Source of the DNA: Ceratorhiza oryzae-sativae
Taxonomy: Eukaryota; Basidiomycota; Agaricomycetes; Cantharellales; Ceratobasidiaceae
DNA: 64,000 nucleotides
Direction of reading: 5' to 3'
NCBI GenBank assembly: GCA_030998015.1
Contig: JARWMV010000250.1
Span: forward strand, 744,001-808,000
Below, piece after piece: positions 1-11,880 of this stretch. The notes under the pieces are model-generated. The model was given only the letters and a program-made list of their open reading frames with translations, searched no databases and had not been told where the DNA came from. Every line of letters starts with the position of its first letter. Positions within the stretch are counted from its first letter, which is position 1. The position numbers were made by a program, and so were the translations under genes.

Positions 1-407
1 ACGAGGTAGAGCTGTTGGAAATTTTAGGGCGTTGAATCTAACGTTTTTGGACTGTTATGGATCTGATCGTGCCCGTGATGAGAGCACCTGCCGTTGTAAA
101 AAAAGACCTGTATGTGTTATTATTTGTCTGGTATTCAAATGGGCTGTCTGCCTCGGAGCAGACTAACTATGCTTCTGGCCAAGAGTAATCGAAGAGTATT
201 ATTTTAGCCCAGGATCAGGCTCAGAAGACAGGTTAGCGGCTGTACCTATTCGATAGATAAGGAAACTATCCGCGTTGATACCCAAGGGTTGTGTTATGAC
301 CAGCATAAATTATTATGACCAATACATCTGTCTGACCTAACGCTGACCAATCTCAATTGCCCTCTCCTAACCACGACGTGTCCTCCCCCCTACGCGACGA
401 CGAGACG
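1..407. other. Intergenic / upstream of coatomer gamma
   Basis: No convincing coding exon is seen here. The stretch is moderately AT-rich and should hold the promoter and 5' leader of the coatomer gene, possibly the 3' end of a gene outside the window. An in-frame TTG at 357 upstream of the first ATG is not used as a start because the family sequence only becomes recognisable after the ATG at 408. Confidence 0.5.
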
Positions 408-3400
408 ATGACCTCCAAGCGGGACGAAGATCCCGGCGTGGGCTCGTTCTACAACAACAAGAGCACAATCATACAAGAAGCTCGCGTATTCAATGAATCT
501 CCCGTCAGTCCGCGAAAATGCCGAGCATTGCTCACGCGTGTGGTCTATCTCTTGTACCTCGGCGATAGCTTTACGACTCAAGAGGCGACGAATTTGTTCT
601 TTGGGACTACCAAGTTGTTTCAGAATAAAGATGTGAGTTGGTGTGTCTTTGGGAGGTTGGCAGAAGGAATTGACTGGGCTGGGATAGGCTGCGCTCCGGC
701 AAATGGTCTATCTTGCCGTCAAGGAGCTTTCGACGACAGCCGAGGACGTAATTATGGTTACGAGCAGCATTATGAAAGACATGCAGGGTAATCTCGACGC
801 GGTATACAGGCCCAACTCTATTCGTGCTCTCTGCCGAATTATCGACGTGAGTGTATCCTAGGTCCGAGGCCCGAACGCATCCTGAGTTTCATTGCTAGCC
901 ATCTATGGTCCAAGGTGTGGAGCGTTTCTTCAAGGCAGCTATAGTCGACAAGTCGCCCAGTATCGCGACGGGCGCACTCGTGTCGTCATACCACCTGTTC
1001 CCGGTCTCCAAAGACGTGATAAAACGATGGGTCAACGAAGCGCAGGAAGCGCTCAACACCAAACCCGTCTCTTCTTACTTTAACCCCGTTTCCTCGGGCG
1101 GATGGGGCTCGAGTAGCAGCCGACAGGACACGCAACAAGTCTTACCAAGCACAACGTTTATTGCACAGTATCATGCGCTAGGATTGTTACACTTGATTCG
1201 ACAACAAGACCGAATGGCTGTGACCAAGATGATCCAGCAGTTTGGCGGAGGCAAGGGTGGAGGAGCGAGCAATACGCTCAAGAACCCGATGGCGCTTTGT
1301 ATGCTTGTGCGATACGCGTCAAAAATTATGGAGGAGGATCCCAAGTATGCACTTTCTTCCCTTCCTCCCTTTTTCTTGCCTGATTTCTTTGGATCGGCAG
1401 TGTCCAACGGCAAATTCTCGAATTGCTCGAATCTTGGCTTCGTCACAAATCGGACATGGTCAATTTTGAGGCTGCGCGCGCGATATGCGAATTCCAAGCG
1501 AAATCGACGAGCACGACACCTCTTCCCGCATTGGCCAAGGCCGTTTCGGTCCTCCAGCTGTTCTTGTCCTCGCCCAAACCCGTTCAAAAGTTTGCTGCGA
1601 TCCGAACGCTCAGCGCGCTCGCAGCTGTTCATCCAGCGAGTGTCGCAGCATGCAACTTGGATATGGAGAATTTGATTACGGACTCGAACAGGAGTATAGC
1701 TACGTATGCGATCACCACTTTGCTCAAGGTAAGTCCGTACCAAGTGCACGTGAACGTCTATTTTAACGCGTTTTCTCTGTCAAACAGACCGGAAATGAAG
1801 CGTCTGTCGACCGCCTGATGAAACAAATCACTGGGTTCATGTCCGAGATCAGCGACGAATTCAAAGTCATCGTCGTCTCGGCCGTGCGAGCACTCTGCCT
1901 CAAATTCCCGTCCAAACAACAACTCATGCTTTCCTTCCTCGCGGGTGTCCTCCGAGACGAGGGCGGATATGACTTTAAGCGTGCGGTGGTCGAGGCGCTA
2001 TTTGACATGGTTGCTCGTGTATCGGAAGCGCGAGATGCTGCTCTCGCGCATTTATGCGAATTTATCGAGGATTGCGAGTTTACCAAACTGAGCGTGCGGA
2101 TTCTGTACCTTTTGGGCGTGGAGGGACCCAAGACGCCCAACCCGACCAAGTACATTCGGTGCGTCCCACGATACACCGGTTTGAAATGAAAATTGAGGCT
2201 GTGCACAGGTACATTTACAATCGAGTCGTCCTCGAAAACGCCATCGTACGCGCTGCCGCCGTCTCGAGTCTGGCCAAGTTTGGCGTGAATGCGGTGGATG
2301 GTGCGATGAGGCGGAGCGTGGGCGTCTTGCTTAGTCGGTACGTGCTTCTTGATCGCATCCAGGCCCCGATGGGCTGACCGTGTGAGCGGGGATCAGATGC
2401 TTGGACGACGTGGATGACGAGGTGAGGGATCGAGCGGCAATGTATCTCAAGGTGCTGGATGAGGAGCCGCTGGCGCAGTCGTACGTCAAAGATGGTGGGT
2501 ATTGCTGTGATTTCTATTTCGAAAGAGAAAAACTGATCAGCGCCGGGTATCAGAGGGTGTGTTCTCCCTATCGGCGCTCGAGTCCAAACTCGTCGCGTAT
2601 GTAAATGACACGGAGGCACAGACCGAGGCATTTGATGCGTCTGATATTCCGAAGATCAGCAAGGAGCAAGCCAAGGCCGAGAGTGCTCGTATGTGTACCC
2701 CCTTTTCGTCTCCCCTGAGCGCTAATTACTCATCCCTCCCCTCGCTCTCGCACAGGTCCCTCCACACTTGACGCATCGCTGGCGCTCAACCCTGTCAAAG
2801 CCGCAACACCTGCAGTGCCCGTCCCCACGGCCGCAGAAACCCAGTCGGCGTATGCCGAGCAGCTGGCCGCAGTGCCAGAGTTTGCCAACTATGGACCTGT
2901 GCTTGGGAGTAGTGCTAAACCTGTACAGCTCACCGAGAGCGAGACGGAATACGTGGTCAGTTGCGTCAAGCATTTGTTCAAGGAGCATGTGGTCTTCCAG
3001 GTTAGTTTTGTCGAGCTTGTTATTTGGATTTGGGTTAATCAGAAATTCGTAGTTTAATGTGACAAATACTCTTCCCGACACTGTCCTTGAACAAGTGGCT
3101 GTGACAATGTCGGCTTCAGCCGAGTCTGCGCCGTCGTTTACCGAGGACTTCATCATCCCTATCCCATCTCTATCTTCATCTGCGCCCGGAATCGTCTATG
3201 TCTCACACACGCGTACGGACCCGTCGACATATGCCCTCGGCTCGTTCTCGTGCACGCTCAAGTTTGTGAGCAAGGAAGTCGACCCGGCGAGTGGTGAGCC
3301 CGAGGAAGACGGCTACGAAGACGAGTATAATCTAGAGGATGTGGAAGTCAGCGCGGGTGGCGACTGGATCGTGCCTAGCTATGCGGCGTTCAACTCCGAG

Positions 3401-3766
3401 TGGGATCGGCTCGGTGCGACGGGTGTAGAATTGGTTGAGACGTTTGCGTTGGGTGCTATGGAGAGCATCAAGGGTGCGTCTAGCTTGATCGTTCTATTAT
3501 GTTATTGATAGGGTTACGTTTCGCTAGCCGCATGCGACTCGTTGATCGAGATCCTGGGTATGGAGGCCCTCGGTGGAACTGAAACTCCAACGAGCAAATC
3601 GGTCCACACGCTACAGCTATCAGGCCTTGTTGTCGGTGGAGGCGGAAAGGTTCTGGCTCGGTGTCGAATGACGTATGCTGCTGGCGATGGTGTGACCCTT
3701 GAGCTTGGTGTGAGGGCTGAGAGGGGGGAGGCTGCGAGGCTGCTGATTGGTGCGATCGGGGGCTAG
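408..3766 (+). CDS. SEC21: Coatomer subunit gamma (COPI)
   Basis: Gamma subunit of the COPI coat, which acts on Golgi membranes in retrograde vesicle transport. Eleven exons join without a frame break (408-632, 688-846, 899-1344, 1401-1728, 1788-2158, 2209-2337, 2397-2494, 2554-2688, 2756-3000, 3053-3473, 3528-3766) into 931 residues, close to the usual family length. The N-terminus carries the conserved [20 protein letters not shown] stretch. The adaptin/HEAT trunk follows ([29 protein letters not shown]), then an acidic Ala/Pro hinge, then the gamma-ear appendage from about residue 640 onward ([26 protein letters not shown]). The ATG at 408 is chosen because it directly precedes the conserved start. 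Introns are 50-66 nt with GT..AG ends. Identification is by recalled family similarity; I am very sure of the family. Confidence 0.96.
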
Positions 3767-4130
3767 TGGAATGAACAAAGGCAGTTGGTGTCGGGCTGTG
3801 GGTGGCATGAGACGATAGCGTCAGAGTCGTTCGATAGGTGTTATCGGACGAGTGATGGGTCCCTTTGAATGCGGGGGAGTGCGGGGCGACCAAATAGATC
3901 GGCGCTGTCGTTGTGTCTCGGAAGAAAGAAAAAAAGACAATGCAATTGTTTGGGCCTTGTGTTGATATGATGTGATGTTCGGGTGGGAATGAGATGGGTT
4001 CGGCGCGGCGGAATTGAGGCAGATCACGCGCGAAGATGTGAGCGGGAGATGTCGGTTTCATGTCCGGTTATGAGGCAGCCCGGTTTTTTGTGCAACTCCA
4101 CATTCGCCGTGCTTGCTCCCGACCACGACC
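3767..4130. other. Intergenic between coatomer gamma and pantothenate kinase
   Basis: This 364-bp gap between two genes on the same strand should hold the 3' UTR of the first and the promoter of the second. I see no ORF of interest in it. Confidence 0.5.
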
Positions 4131-6437
4131 ATGCCTGACGTGCCCATCCCGACTGCAGAGGCCATCCAGGTCGACACACGTGGAGCCGTCATTCTTTCTG
4201 AGGATTCGCCTGCGGTTAGTTCCAGCGACGCTGAGTTAGGCAGTTGTTGACCTAGGTGACGTGCAGACACGAGACAGTCGCGGCATATACCTCCCGAACC
4301 ACATCGAGCCTGTCTCGCACATTGCTGTCGACGTGAGTCAATTGAACGGCTCTCAATTTTTTAGCTGGGGCTGACAATAGCAGATTGGAGGCTCACTCGC
4401 CAAAGTCGTGTACTTTACCCGGTCACAAGAGTCCCCGCCAACTGCCTCGCCATCCATTGATTCCCCGATCGCGCCCCCATTTTTCGAGCAATCAGAACAG
4501 CCCGCCCCGGCTCGTAAGCTCGATGGTGCCCTCACGCCCCTCGTGCTGAGGAAACAATCATGGACATGGAGGGATTTAGCGAGCTGCTCCAGCGCAGAGC
4601 AGCCGTGAATCACTTCCCGGGCGGATCTCTCAACTTTGAGCGGTTCGAGACTGAGAGCATCGAGGACTGTATCGAGTTTATCTGCCAGCTTATCGAGCGA
4701 AGTGCTAAAATCAACCGGGTCTCGCTTGTGGAGATGAGACGGAGCGTCAAGATTATGGCAACTGGCGGGGGAGCGTACCGGTTTGTCTTGGTCGCCCTTT
4801 TCTACTAGTTTAATACTGAACATGGGCGTAGGTATCATGACCTGATGCGCACACGTACAGGCGTGGACGTGATCGCCGAGTCCGAGATGGACTGCTTGAT
4901 ACAGGCTTGAACTTTATCACTCTCATCCCGAACGAGGTTTATTACTTTTCAGACGAGCTTGTTCGCGCCGTACGCATACCCCCGGTACAACACACTCAGA
5001 ATTCCCGCCTTCCCCTAGTGCTTCCCCCACCGGACACGGCCGAACGCTCGCTCCACCCGCTGCTCCGCTCGAACGGCCGTCTCCGAACCCACCTGAATAC
5101 CATATTACGTTTGCAGACCCACCAACGCCGACGAACCCTCATCTACCGTGCCTACTCGTAAACATCGGGTCGGGTGTGTCAATTCTTCGAGTTGATGCGT
5201 CGGGGTCGTTTGAGCGTGTTTCGGGTAGTACCCTTGGGGGAGGTACGCTCTGGGGTTTGTTGAGCCTGTTGACAGGCGCAACGAGTTTCGATGAGATGCT
5301 TGCGCTTTCTGAACGGGGCGATCACTCCAGAGTTGATATGCTTGTTGGTGATATTTATGGAGGAGGGGATGGGCCTGGAGGGAGTGGAACAGACAAGCTC
5401 GGACTCAAGGCCAATGTCATTGCTTCCTCATTTGGAAAGGTGTTTAAAAAGGGCGCCAAAGGAGGAGAAAAGCGGACATTCAGCCCTGAGGATATCAGTA
5501 GGAGCTTGCTGTATGCGATCTCGAACAATATTGGGCATATCGCGTGAGTTGGTTCCTTGCTCCGAAAATCAGGAAATCAGGATTAAACCCTCACGCTTAA
5601 TTTAGATACATGAATGCCGAAAAATACGGCCTCAAGAGGATCTACTTTGGAGGATGCTTCATTCGAGGTGCGTCGCCTATCTGCCGTTGCTGGTCTGTAC
5701 CGCCCGATGTTGCAACATGATACAGCTCAGTTTGCTGTCCACCACATTCAAATATCTGCAATCTCATCGAATACGCTTCCTACGTTGACGCTTCGGCACT
5801 TTCCACGCCTGCGTTTTCTCACTTTCGCAAATTTCGCGTCCTATCCCCCCCCCACTCATCTTTCCGCTGTCATTGGCTCATTCAAACTTGACTAACACAT
5901 TTCTTCCTAGGCCACGCAGCAACCATTGCCACACTGTCTTATGCAATCCGGTTCTGGAGCAAAGGATCCATGCGAGCGATGTTCCTCAGACATGAAGGGT
6001 TCCTGTACGTCCTGTTTCCCGAATCTCGTGTCATTTCTTCCCTGCCTCCTCCATGAGCGGGTTGGTTCATTCGCCGCTTGCGCCGAGTTTTCTTTGCCCA
6101 TATGACCGAAGCCATCAGGTCATTTATCCGCGCTTTGCGCTGTTTGCTCATTCGTTTTTTTTTTCTTTGGCCATGAGTTCTCTAGTTGTTCTCGTAGTTT
6201 GTGTGCTAATAATTCTCTCGTTAGTGGCTCAATCGGGCATGGATCAAGAATATTGAGAAAGTCAACCGGAGTGCGAGCGGGAGCGAGGGCCCTGATACCC
6301 CGACAGGATCCGAACCTTCGCCACTAGGAAGGACAGGAAGCATCTTGGTTAGCGAACCCGAGTCGGTCGAGAAGTCTACAAGCCAGATAGGGAGAAGGGT
6401 GCATGAAGCACCCGAGACGATGACCGGCGCATCGTGA
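4131..6437 (+). CDS. CAB1: Pantothenate kinase (eukaryotic type II), with apparent frame breaks
   Basis: Catalyses ATP-dependent phosphorylation of pantothenate, the first step of CoA synthesis. Exons at 4131-4214, 4267-4332 and from 4384 give the phosphate-loop-like IGGSLAKVVYF. Later pieces match the family: GGSLNFERFETESIEDCIEF, MATGGGAYR, ESEMDCLIQ-GLNF, LLVNIGSGVSILRVD, GSTLGGGTLWGLLSLLTGA, YGLKRIYFGGCFIRG and a C-terminal FWSKGSMRAMFLRHEGFL. The join near 4514-4602 is uncertain. The frame slips by one base at about 4904 (a G seems missing in the conserved LIQG), again between about 4960 and 5000, and again at about 6234 (GSIGAWIKN expected). As written the gene could not make a full enzyme unless these are sequence errors. 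The last 50 residues are a low-complexity Ser/Glu tail. Confidence 0.85.
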
Positions 6438-8297
6438 GTTGGGCCAGTGAGGACTAGATATAGGAAAAGAGGTGGGCGCGTATACCTAAGTAAACTGGTC
6501 GATTTCTCCCTCTGGATGTTATTTGTTTCGAGCCGACAGAACGTTTGAACGATCTTTTTGTCTCAAGTACACTACACGCTTGTATTAATCCATGTGCCAT
6601 TGATAATATAAGTCTTGTGACGACGAGTGAGCCTAAACCCCGGGGAAAATCGGGCACCAGCATCAACGCATATTTACTCTCGTTTGGATTCGATTGAGAC
6701 AGTTTGAACATCAATTTAGACAATACGCGAAGCGATTCACTTTTCACCTTCTGTCTAGCTCAGTATGTTTCTTAGCACTCACATGACTAGAGCTGGAACA
6801 ATTGCCTAGAATTTTGGGTACATAGTATTAATTCACAGGTGGGGGAAGTGGCTAATCGATCGCAGGATGGTCTGTCACGGGGTAGCACCGGGCAAGCTTT
6901 GAGAAATGAGCTCCAAAAGCTTGCCAAGTAACTCTTTGTCTGTCATCTGAGGGAAATTGGATGGTTGGCTCACCCGCCGCGTCGGTTTTTGAACACGCCG
7001 TTGAAGAGTTATGACCTAAAGTTGGCTGAAGAGCGGAATTGCGACTTGCCACCCCACTGTAAGAAGTGACGGTAGCGCATCACGATCAATCCCCATGAGA
7101 ACCGCTGTCCCAGTTTGATCACAAATATCAACTCTAGTCATCCAACCGTGCAAATCCTTGGGTGGCCGCTCTTCTGGGGACATAGCGCATTTAGCGAACC
7201 AACATATGATCCAGATGAACGACTCCCACTCATAACGGTGCCGCATGATGAGTTCGCCTTTCCAATATCCATCTCAGGGTAAATCCAGCGTTAGGAAACA
7301 CTATAAGCCTATTTAATGTGGAAATTCCTGACTTTGCTAAGAAAAAAAACAACATTCCTGCCCATGGGGCGGATTTCGCACACTTTTATATCCCATCAGG
7401 TTCAGCTAAAGTCAGGAAATTCATGGCTATGTTAGTGGCCCCGTATCAGGGTTGACTCCTCAGAAATCGCTGGTAGACTGTGGTTTGTTTACTTATCACG
7501 AGTGCAATTCAGGCCTCCTGAATTTCCAGAAAAAACGGGACCCAAGTGTGAACCGCTGAAAGGCTAGTGACAGTACCATGAAACGAGGTAAATCTAGTAC
7601 AAGGTCTATCCCGCTCGTTTGGACGTACCCTGGCGGCCATACCACAAGGCCCAGGCTGCTTGGTCTAAACAGTCGCCCTAGCACGACCACTATTGGGGTG
7701 TTGGCTACGATGGTGTGGGAGGCGATAGCGGAACAGGCGGCACGCATTCACCCTATTCAATACCACAGTGGAATTCGAGCCATTAGTGTTTCAACGTACT
7801 TTGACTTGCAGTTCCATTTGTAGAATTTCGATTCGAACGATGCAAGGCTAGCGGGGACATCCGCATCTTGTCATTTTTACGTAAATTTTGGGCGAAGCTA
7901 ACCGCACATCATCTATCTATTTCGGGACGGATGAACCCTCGTGTTTTTCGTAAGCACGCCATTATGCTGGGATGGACGCTTTCAGCCCTGAACCATGTAT
8001 AACAATGGTGCAAAAGGCTTGACGGATGTGCGGATATATACGTCGACTATTCTGCACGACGCTCCTTCAGAAGTTGAGAAGAGCCTGATGATCAGACGGA
8101 TGGACTCGGGGATTATTTTATTCAGCAAACTATGGATTGTCGGGATGCACTAGGAGTCGCGAGTGCTTGCCTGAGGATGCTCGCCGGCCAAAGAGTTGCT
8201 TGCTCTACCCCTCTATTTAAGACATAGTCTTCGTTCAGCATGGTGTCAACCCACCCTTCTTCATTGCAGCTGTCTTTTGGACTACTCAATCCTCGCC
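6438..8297. other. Gene-poor stretch with a FunK1-like relic
   Basis: Apart from the degenerate kinase-like fragment described separately (about 6860-7750, minus), I see only short random ORFs. Around 8010-8060 there is a segment (TTGACGGATGTGCG followed by a TATATA-rich stretch) that reappears near 11943-11980. It could be a promoter piece of the small dsRBD gene downstream. Confidence 0.4.
6860..7750 (-). pseudogene. Decayed FunK1-like kinase fragment (copy 1)
   Basis: Minus-strand fragments around 7510-7700 (TSGIDLVLDLPRFMVLSLAF) and 7020-7246 (YEWESFIWIICWFAKC) resemble parts of the second relic at 10.5-11.9 kb. There the equivalent pieces are TTSINIVLGLPRFIVLLLNF and HEWESFI. The YEWESFIW segment resembles the conserved HDVESxxW region of fungal FunK1 protein kinases. 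The pieces lie in different frames, the middle of the domain is missing and there is no start or continuous frame. I read it as a broken member of the multicopy FunK1 family. The family call is from memory and tentative. Confidence 0.4.
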
Positions 8298-8715
8298 ATG
8301 GACACGCCGCCTTTTAAGTTCAAGCCATTTGTTGACGACAAAAACCACTGCGCTCAGCTACAAGAATGGGCAGATTATTACAAGGTTACGCTCAAATGGG
8401 GTGACGTTCGGGAGACGTCGGGTAAAACTTCAACATGGTCGTCGTATCCTATCAGTGCGTAGGCTCGCGCTATCCATAAGGTCATAGCACTAACCCGATT
8501 CATTTTTAAAGTTCAAGGCTACGAGTATAAAGAGTTCATTGCCACCGGTTGTAGTGGTCTGAGGGTGGCGCATAACGAGGCCGCTAAGCAAATCATCGAA
8601 TCGCCCGGGAGCCTGTAAGTATTGTGAATCAGCTATTTTAAGACCAAATTCTCAAACTATCAACATCAGCGATGAGGCCAAATCGAAAGAGCCTGTGATT
8701 ATTGCTCACATATAG
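8298..8715 (+). CDS. Small single-domain double-stranded RNA-binding protein
   Basis: Three exons (8298-8454, 8512-8614, 8670-8715) join in frame to 101 residues. The body looks like one dsRNA-binding fold. LQEWADYYKVTLKWGD fits helix 1, YEYKEFIATG fits the beta strands, and LRVAHNEAAKQIIES corresponds to the KKxAKNxAA helix 2, though the canonical KK pair is reduced. There is no signal peptide or second domain. A paralogue on the minus strand at 37335-37729 has the same exon layout and intron phases, which supports both models. The ATG at 8298 is chosen because it gives the same start distance to the FKF motif as in the paralogue. RNA binding is inferred from fold similarity only; the cellular role is unknown. 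Confidence 0.7.
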
Positions 8716-8954
8716 GCTATATATGCGCTAGCTTGGAGCTGTGGCATCGAGCGATGGTCGCATACTTACCAAGCTCATTTGGTTTTTATGCAACATCTCA
8801 TCGATGATATTGTCTAACAATCCTCCTTTTTATGTCTTTACTTTTTAGAGCAGTTGATATAATGTAATACGTGATGCAACGACCCGGTCTCAGGATGTAT
8901 ATATCTGCTGTGCTCCTTCAAGCTCGGAACTACTCATGCATAGTTTCAACAGTG

Positions 8955-9190
8955 GTTAATAGGTTCAAACATGGTAAAAATAAATCCAATAAAACAATGA
9001 TCCCACCACCTCGACGCCATCAAAGAATGAGTAGCCGAGAGCTACAAAACCAAGTCAGCAAATCACACTCAATCTACGCACTAAAAAACAAATCTATATA
9101 CTTCCTGAGATTCCATTTACACAAAAGCGTCTAGGGTAAACCCATAAGTTTCGATAAAAATTACCTGGTAGCTGGTAAACGCTAGCGCTT
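8955..9190 (-). pseudogene. Relic of the carnitine acetyltransferase 3' region
   Basis: About 80 bp at 9105-9185 closely resemble 13612-13690 inside the intact carnitine acetyltransferase gene (shared CACAAAAGCGTCT, AAACCCATA). On the minus strand it reads like the IKTYGFSPDAFVQM exon with substitutions and a stop. The flanking 8960-9060 resembles 12385-12640, that is the sequence just beyond that gene's stop codon (shared TTCAAACATG and ATCAAAGAA followed by GAGTA). So the copy keeps the 3' flank and one exon but has lost about 1 kb between them. No coding capacity remains. Confidence 0.5.
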
Positions 9191-10559
9191 AGTGCGCAAA
9201 TCGGGTCAACTGGATTACATATTTGGCGCCTGGAGAAACCAAACCCAGCCGCCATATTGCCGGTTGCTAGATTCGTTATCGATCTGCACTACAGGCTCTG
9301 GAAAGGCTGAACCTAACTAAGGTCACAAGCACAAGAACTTCTCCGCATGTAGTCGGTGGGGGGGGCGGGGGGTTCAATCTACCGCTCGAGATCATGTAAC
9401 GCTATATGTTGAGGCCGACCTGGAGAAATCTGAAATCTGCTCCTTTGACGCTTTGCTTGGAATTTTTCTTTCGCGTTGTTGTCCTAAAACAAAATCGATG
9501 AGTGATTTGTCTGTCCATAGCGTTCCGTGATCAAATTGAGATGATACCTTGCAGGATTCGCCTGGCTCGGAATATACGATTGAGAAGGCAGAAATGTGCA
9601 GACCATCATTGAACATACCCTCGAAATAAGAACCAAGCCGACACCACATCCGTAATGCTGCCCTACTATAAAAATGCTATACAAAGTTCTTCCACTATGC
9701 TATGAACTCAAATTCCGCAACTTAGTGCAGTAATTGTGAGTGACCGTATTTTCCACAGCTCAGGCGTCGAACTGTGGATAATACTCTAGCGCGGCGCACC
9801 TCCTGCAGAGAACCAATAAACCCCGCTTGTCGCGGCCTGCAACCATGCACTTCGGCAGCTACATACTCTCAACTTTCAGCTTCGCTCTTCGAGATGTGAT
9901 CCTATGTTGCACGTAAACCGTGATACGTATAAAAAAGAACACGGAAGCTCTGATCACATCCCCAATGTTGTCATTTTTTCGCCCTCTGTTGTTGGGCGTG
10001 GGCAGAAAAAAGGTGAGGCCGAGTGGCAGGATGCAACGGGGGAGGGCCGTCAGCAACGTCCACAAGTCGAGCTCCAATAGTCCGATGTCATAGCACCCGC
10101 CGACTTTAAAGCATCAGACGCTATCAGGAGCATCTCGCGCGAAAATTACGATTGCTCTCCTCAGCTAATATTCCCCACCGAGATCACATCCGATATATAT
10201 CATTTCGTTCGGACCGCTAGTCATGCGCCAACTGCCACCAGTCTTCCGAGCTCTAAGCCAAGCAGCTCCTCCCACTCTCAAGCCAGCTATATCCTTGAAT
10301 CAGAGGCTAGAGGCGAGTCAATGCCGGCCAGTCGGACGCTTCTGGCCACTGGTCATGGTCTACTGTCCGACAATTCGGGAGCTACAAGCAAAGTATATTT
10401 CCGGGATCAGTCCGAGTGGAGGCATTTATCGGTGCAAGGTGACTCTAAGAGACGACGATTGACACTGAGCGTAGTTCAATGTCACAGATATGCTACTGGG
10501 ATGCTCACTGCCACGGCTGGTAGAATACATGCGATTGGCATGCATATCGTAAGTAAGCC

Positions 10560-11880
10560 TCGCGGCTTTACAATTACGCCATGCCCAAGAGTGCTCACGC
10601 CAAAGCCACTGATAGGCCAAGTAGTCCGGTCTGGTGGTACGATCGGCAGGGTGCTATCCAAACGACTAGTATCAATATTGTCCTAGGTCTGCCTCGTTTC
10701 ATTGTGCTGCTGCTAAACTTTCTACGATTTAATGTACCAATTGAGGACAGTTCTCAGTGGTCGACCATGGACCTGAATAAACGCTAAGAGCCAAGGGCGC
10801 GGAGTGATCCACCAACCCTCGAAATATCCCAACCGAAGGACTGGATGTCAATCTCCATCTCGACGATGGAGTCGCCAAAAAGCTTTTCTTCATCGGACGG
10901 GTAACACAAATGCTCGGAACGAGCAGCACTGACCCGAGTGTGGCTAGTACATCTCCCCTGGTCAAGCTAAGCTGGCTGAACAAGGATTGGCCAACAGACA
11001 AGGCCATCGCCGAGCAGGCCATAGGAGGGGCCCCTACACCAACGGACTATTTACTGAATATATTCACCTCTCAAGATTTTAGAGATAGTGGCGAAAGCCG
11101 TAGGCAACTTGGGATCCACAACGACCCGAGCGGACCATTTCGTGTGTTTCGGGTCTCGGTCTTTGAGCGTTTATTCCAAATCACATCGACATCCGAATTT
11201 CCTCATAGTCGTGCGCTCGTGCAATGTGTAAGATGTGAGCGGCGTATCGAGCTGCTTTCTCCCAGAAACTAACACACTGGTTTCTCAGAGGTCACTATCT
11301 CGTTTGGCAGGGTGGTGTACAACATCCTGATCTAAGCCTATCCAACTTGATGCTCTGACGGCGAGCCGACACTTACCTTGGTGTCTTGAACAACTGGGAT
11401 CTGTCGTATGCCGAGGAGCTACGAGTACAAGTGAACGAGCAGGCTGGAATGCATCCTTTGCTAGCGCTGGATTTGCTCTGTGATGGATATTGGAAAGGCG
11501 AACTCATCGTGGAGTATCCACATGAATGGGAGTCCTTCATCTGAACTATATATTGGCTTGCTAGATGTTATGATTCATCGGGTGGGCATTACAGGAAGTC
11601 GGGTTTTCCCGTCAAGTTTACACCTTGTGCTTCACCAACATATACAATCGAATGGTAGTCGCAAGACCACTTATCAGCCAACTTCAGATATTAAACTTGC
11701 AGGGACGTGCTCACATGAAAATCTTGGAAGAGGCTGGCCAAACCTCCGACTTGCCTATATTGTCAGATAGACAGCGACTCGACATGTTTCCGAACTTGAT
11801 TCCCAAGAACTTGCACATAGACTTTCAGATGCTAGAGGACGCGCTATTGATTAGTTTTAAAATTCGTGAGGTGTCCTAAA
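10560..11880 (+). pseudogene. Decayed FunK1-like protein kinase (copy 2)
   Basis: Plus-strand fragments in changing frames follow the order of a fungal FunK1 kinase: INIVLGLPRFIVLLLNFL (about 10668-10730), VKLSW (about 10960), RRQLGIHND with FRVFRVSVFERLFQI (about 11100-11180), QCVRC, then a worn GVQHPDLSLSNLML catalytic-loop-like stretch (about 11310-11355), GVLNNWDLS (DFG-like position, about 11380), LLALDLLCDGYW (about 11463) and HEWESFIW (about 11520). Stops and frame changes occur throughout, so it is not translatable. The HPDLSLSNL stretch resembles the HRDxSxxNI loop of the family. Family assignment is from memory; order and spacing make it reasonably convincing. Confidence 0.55.
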
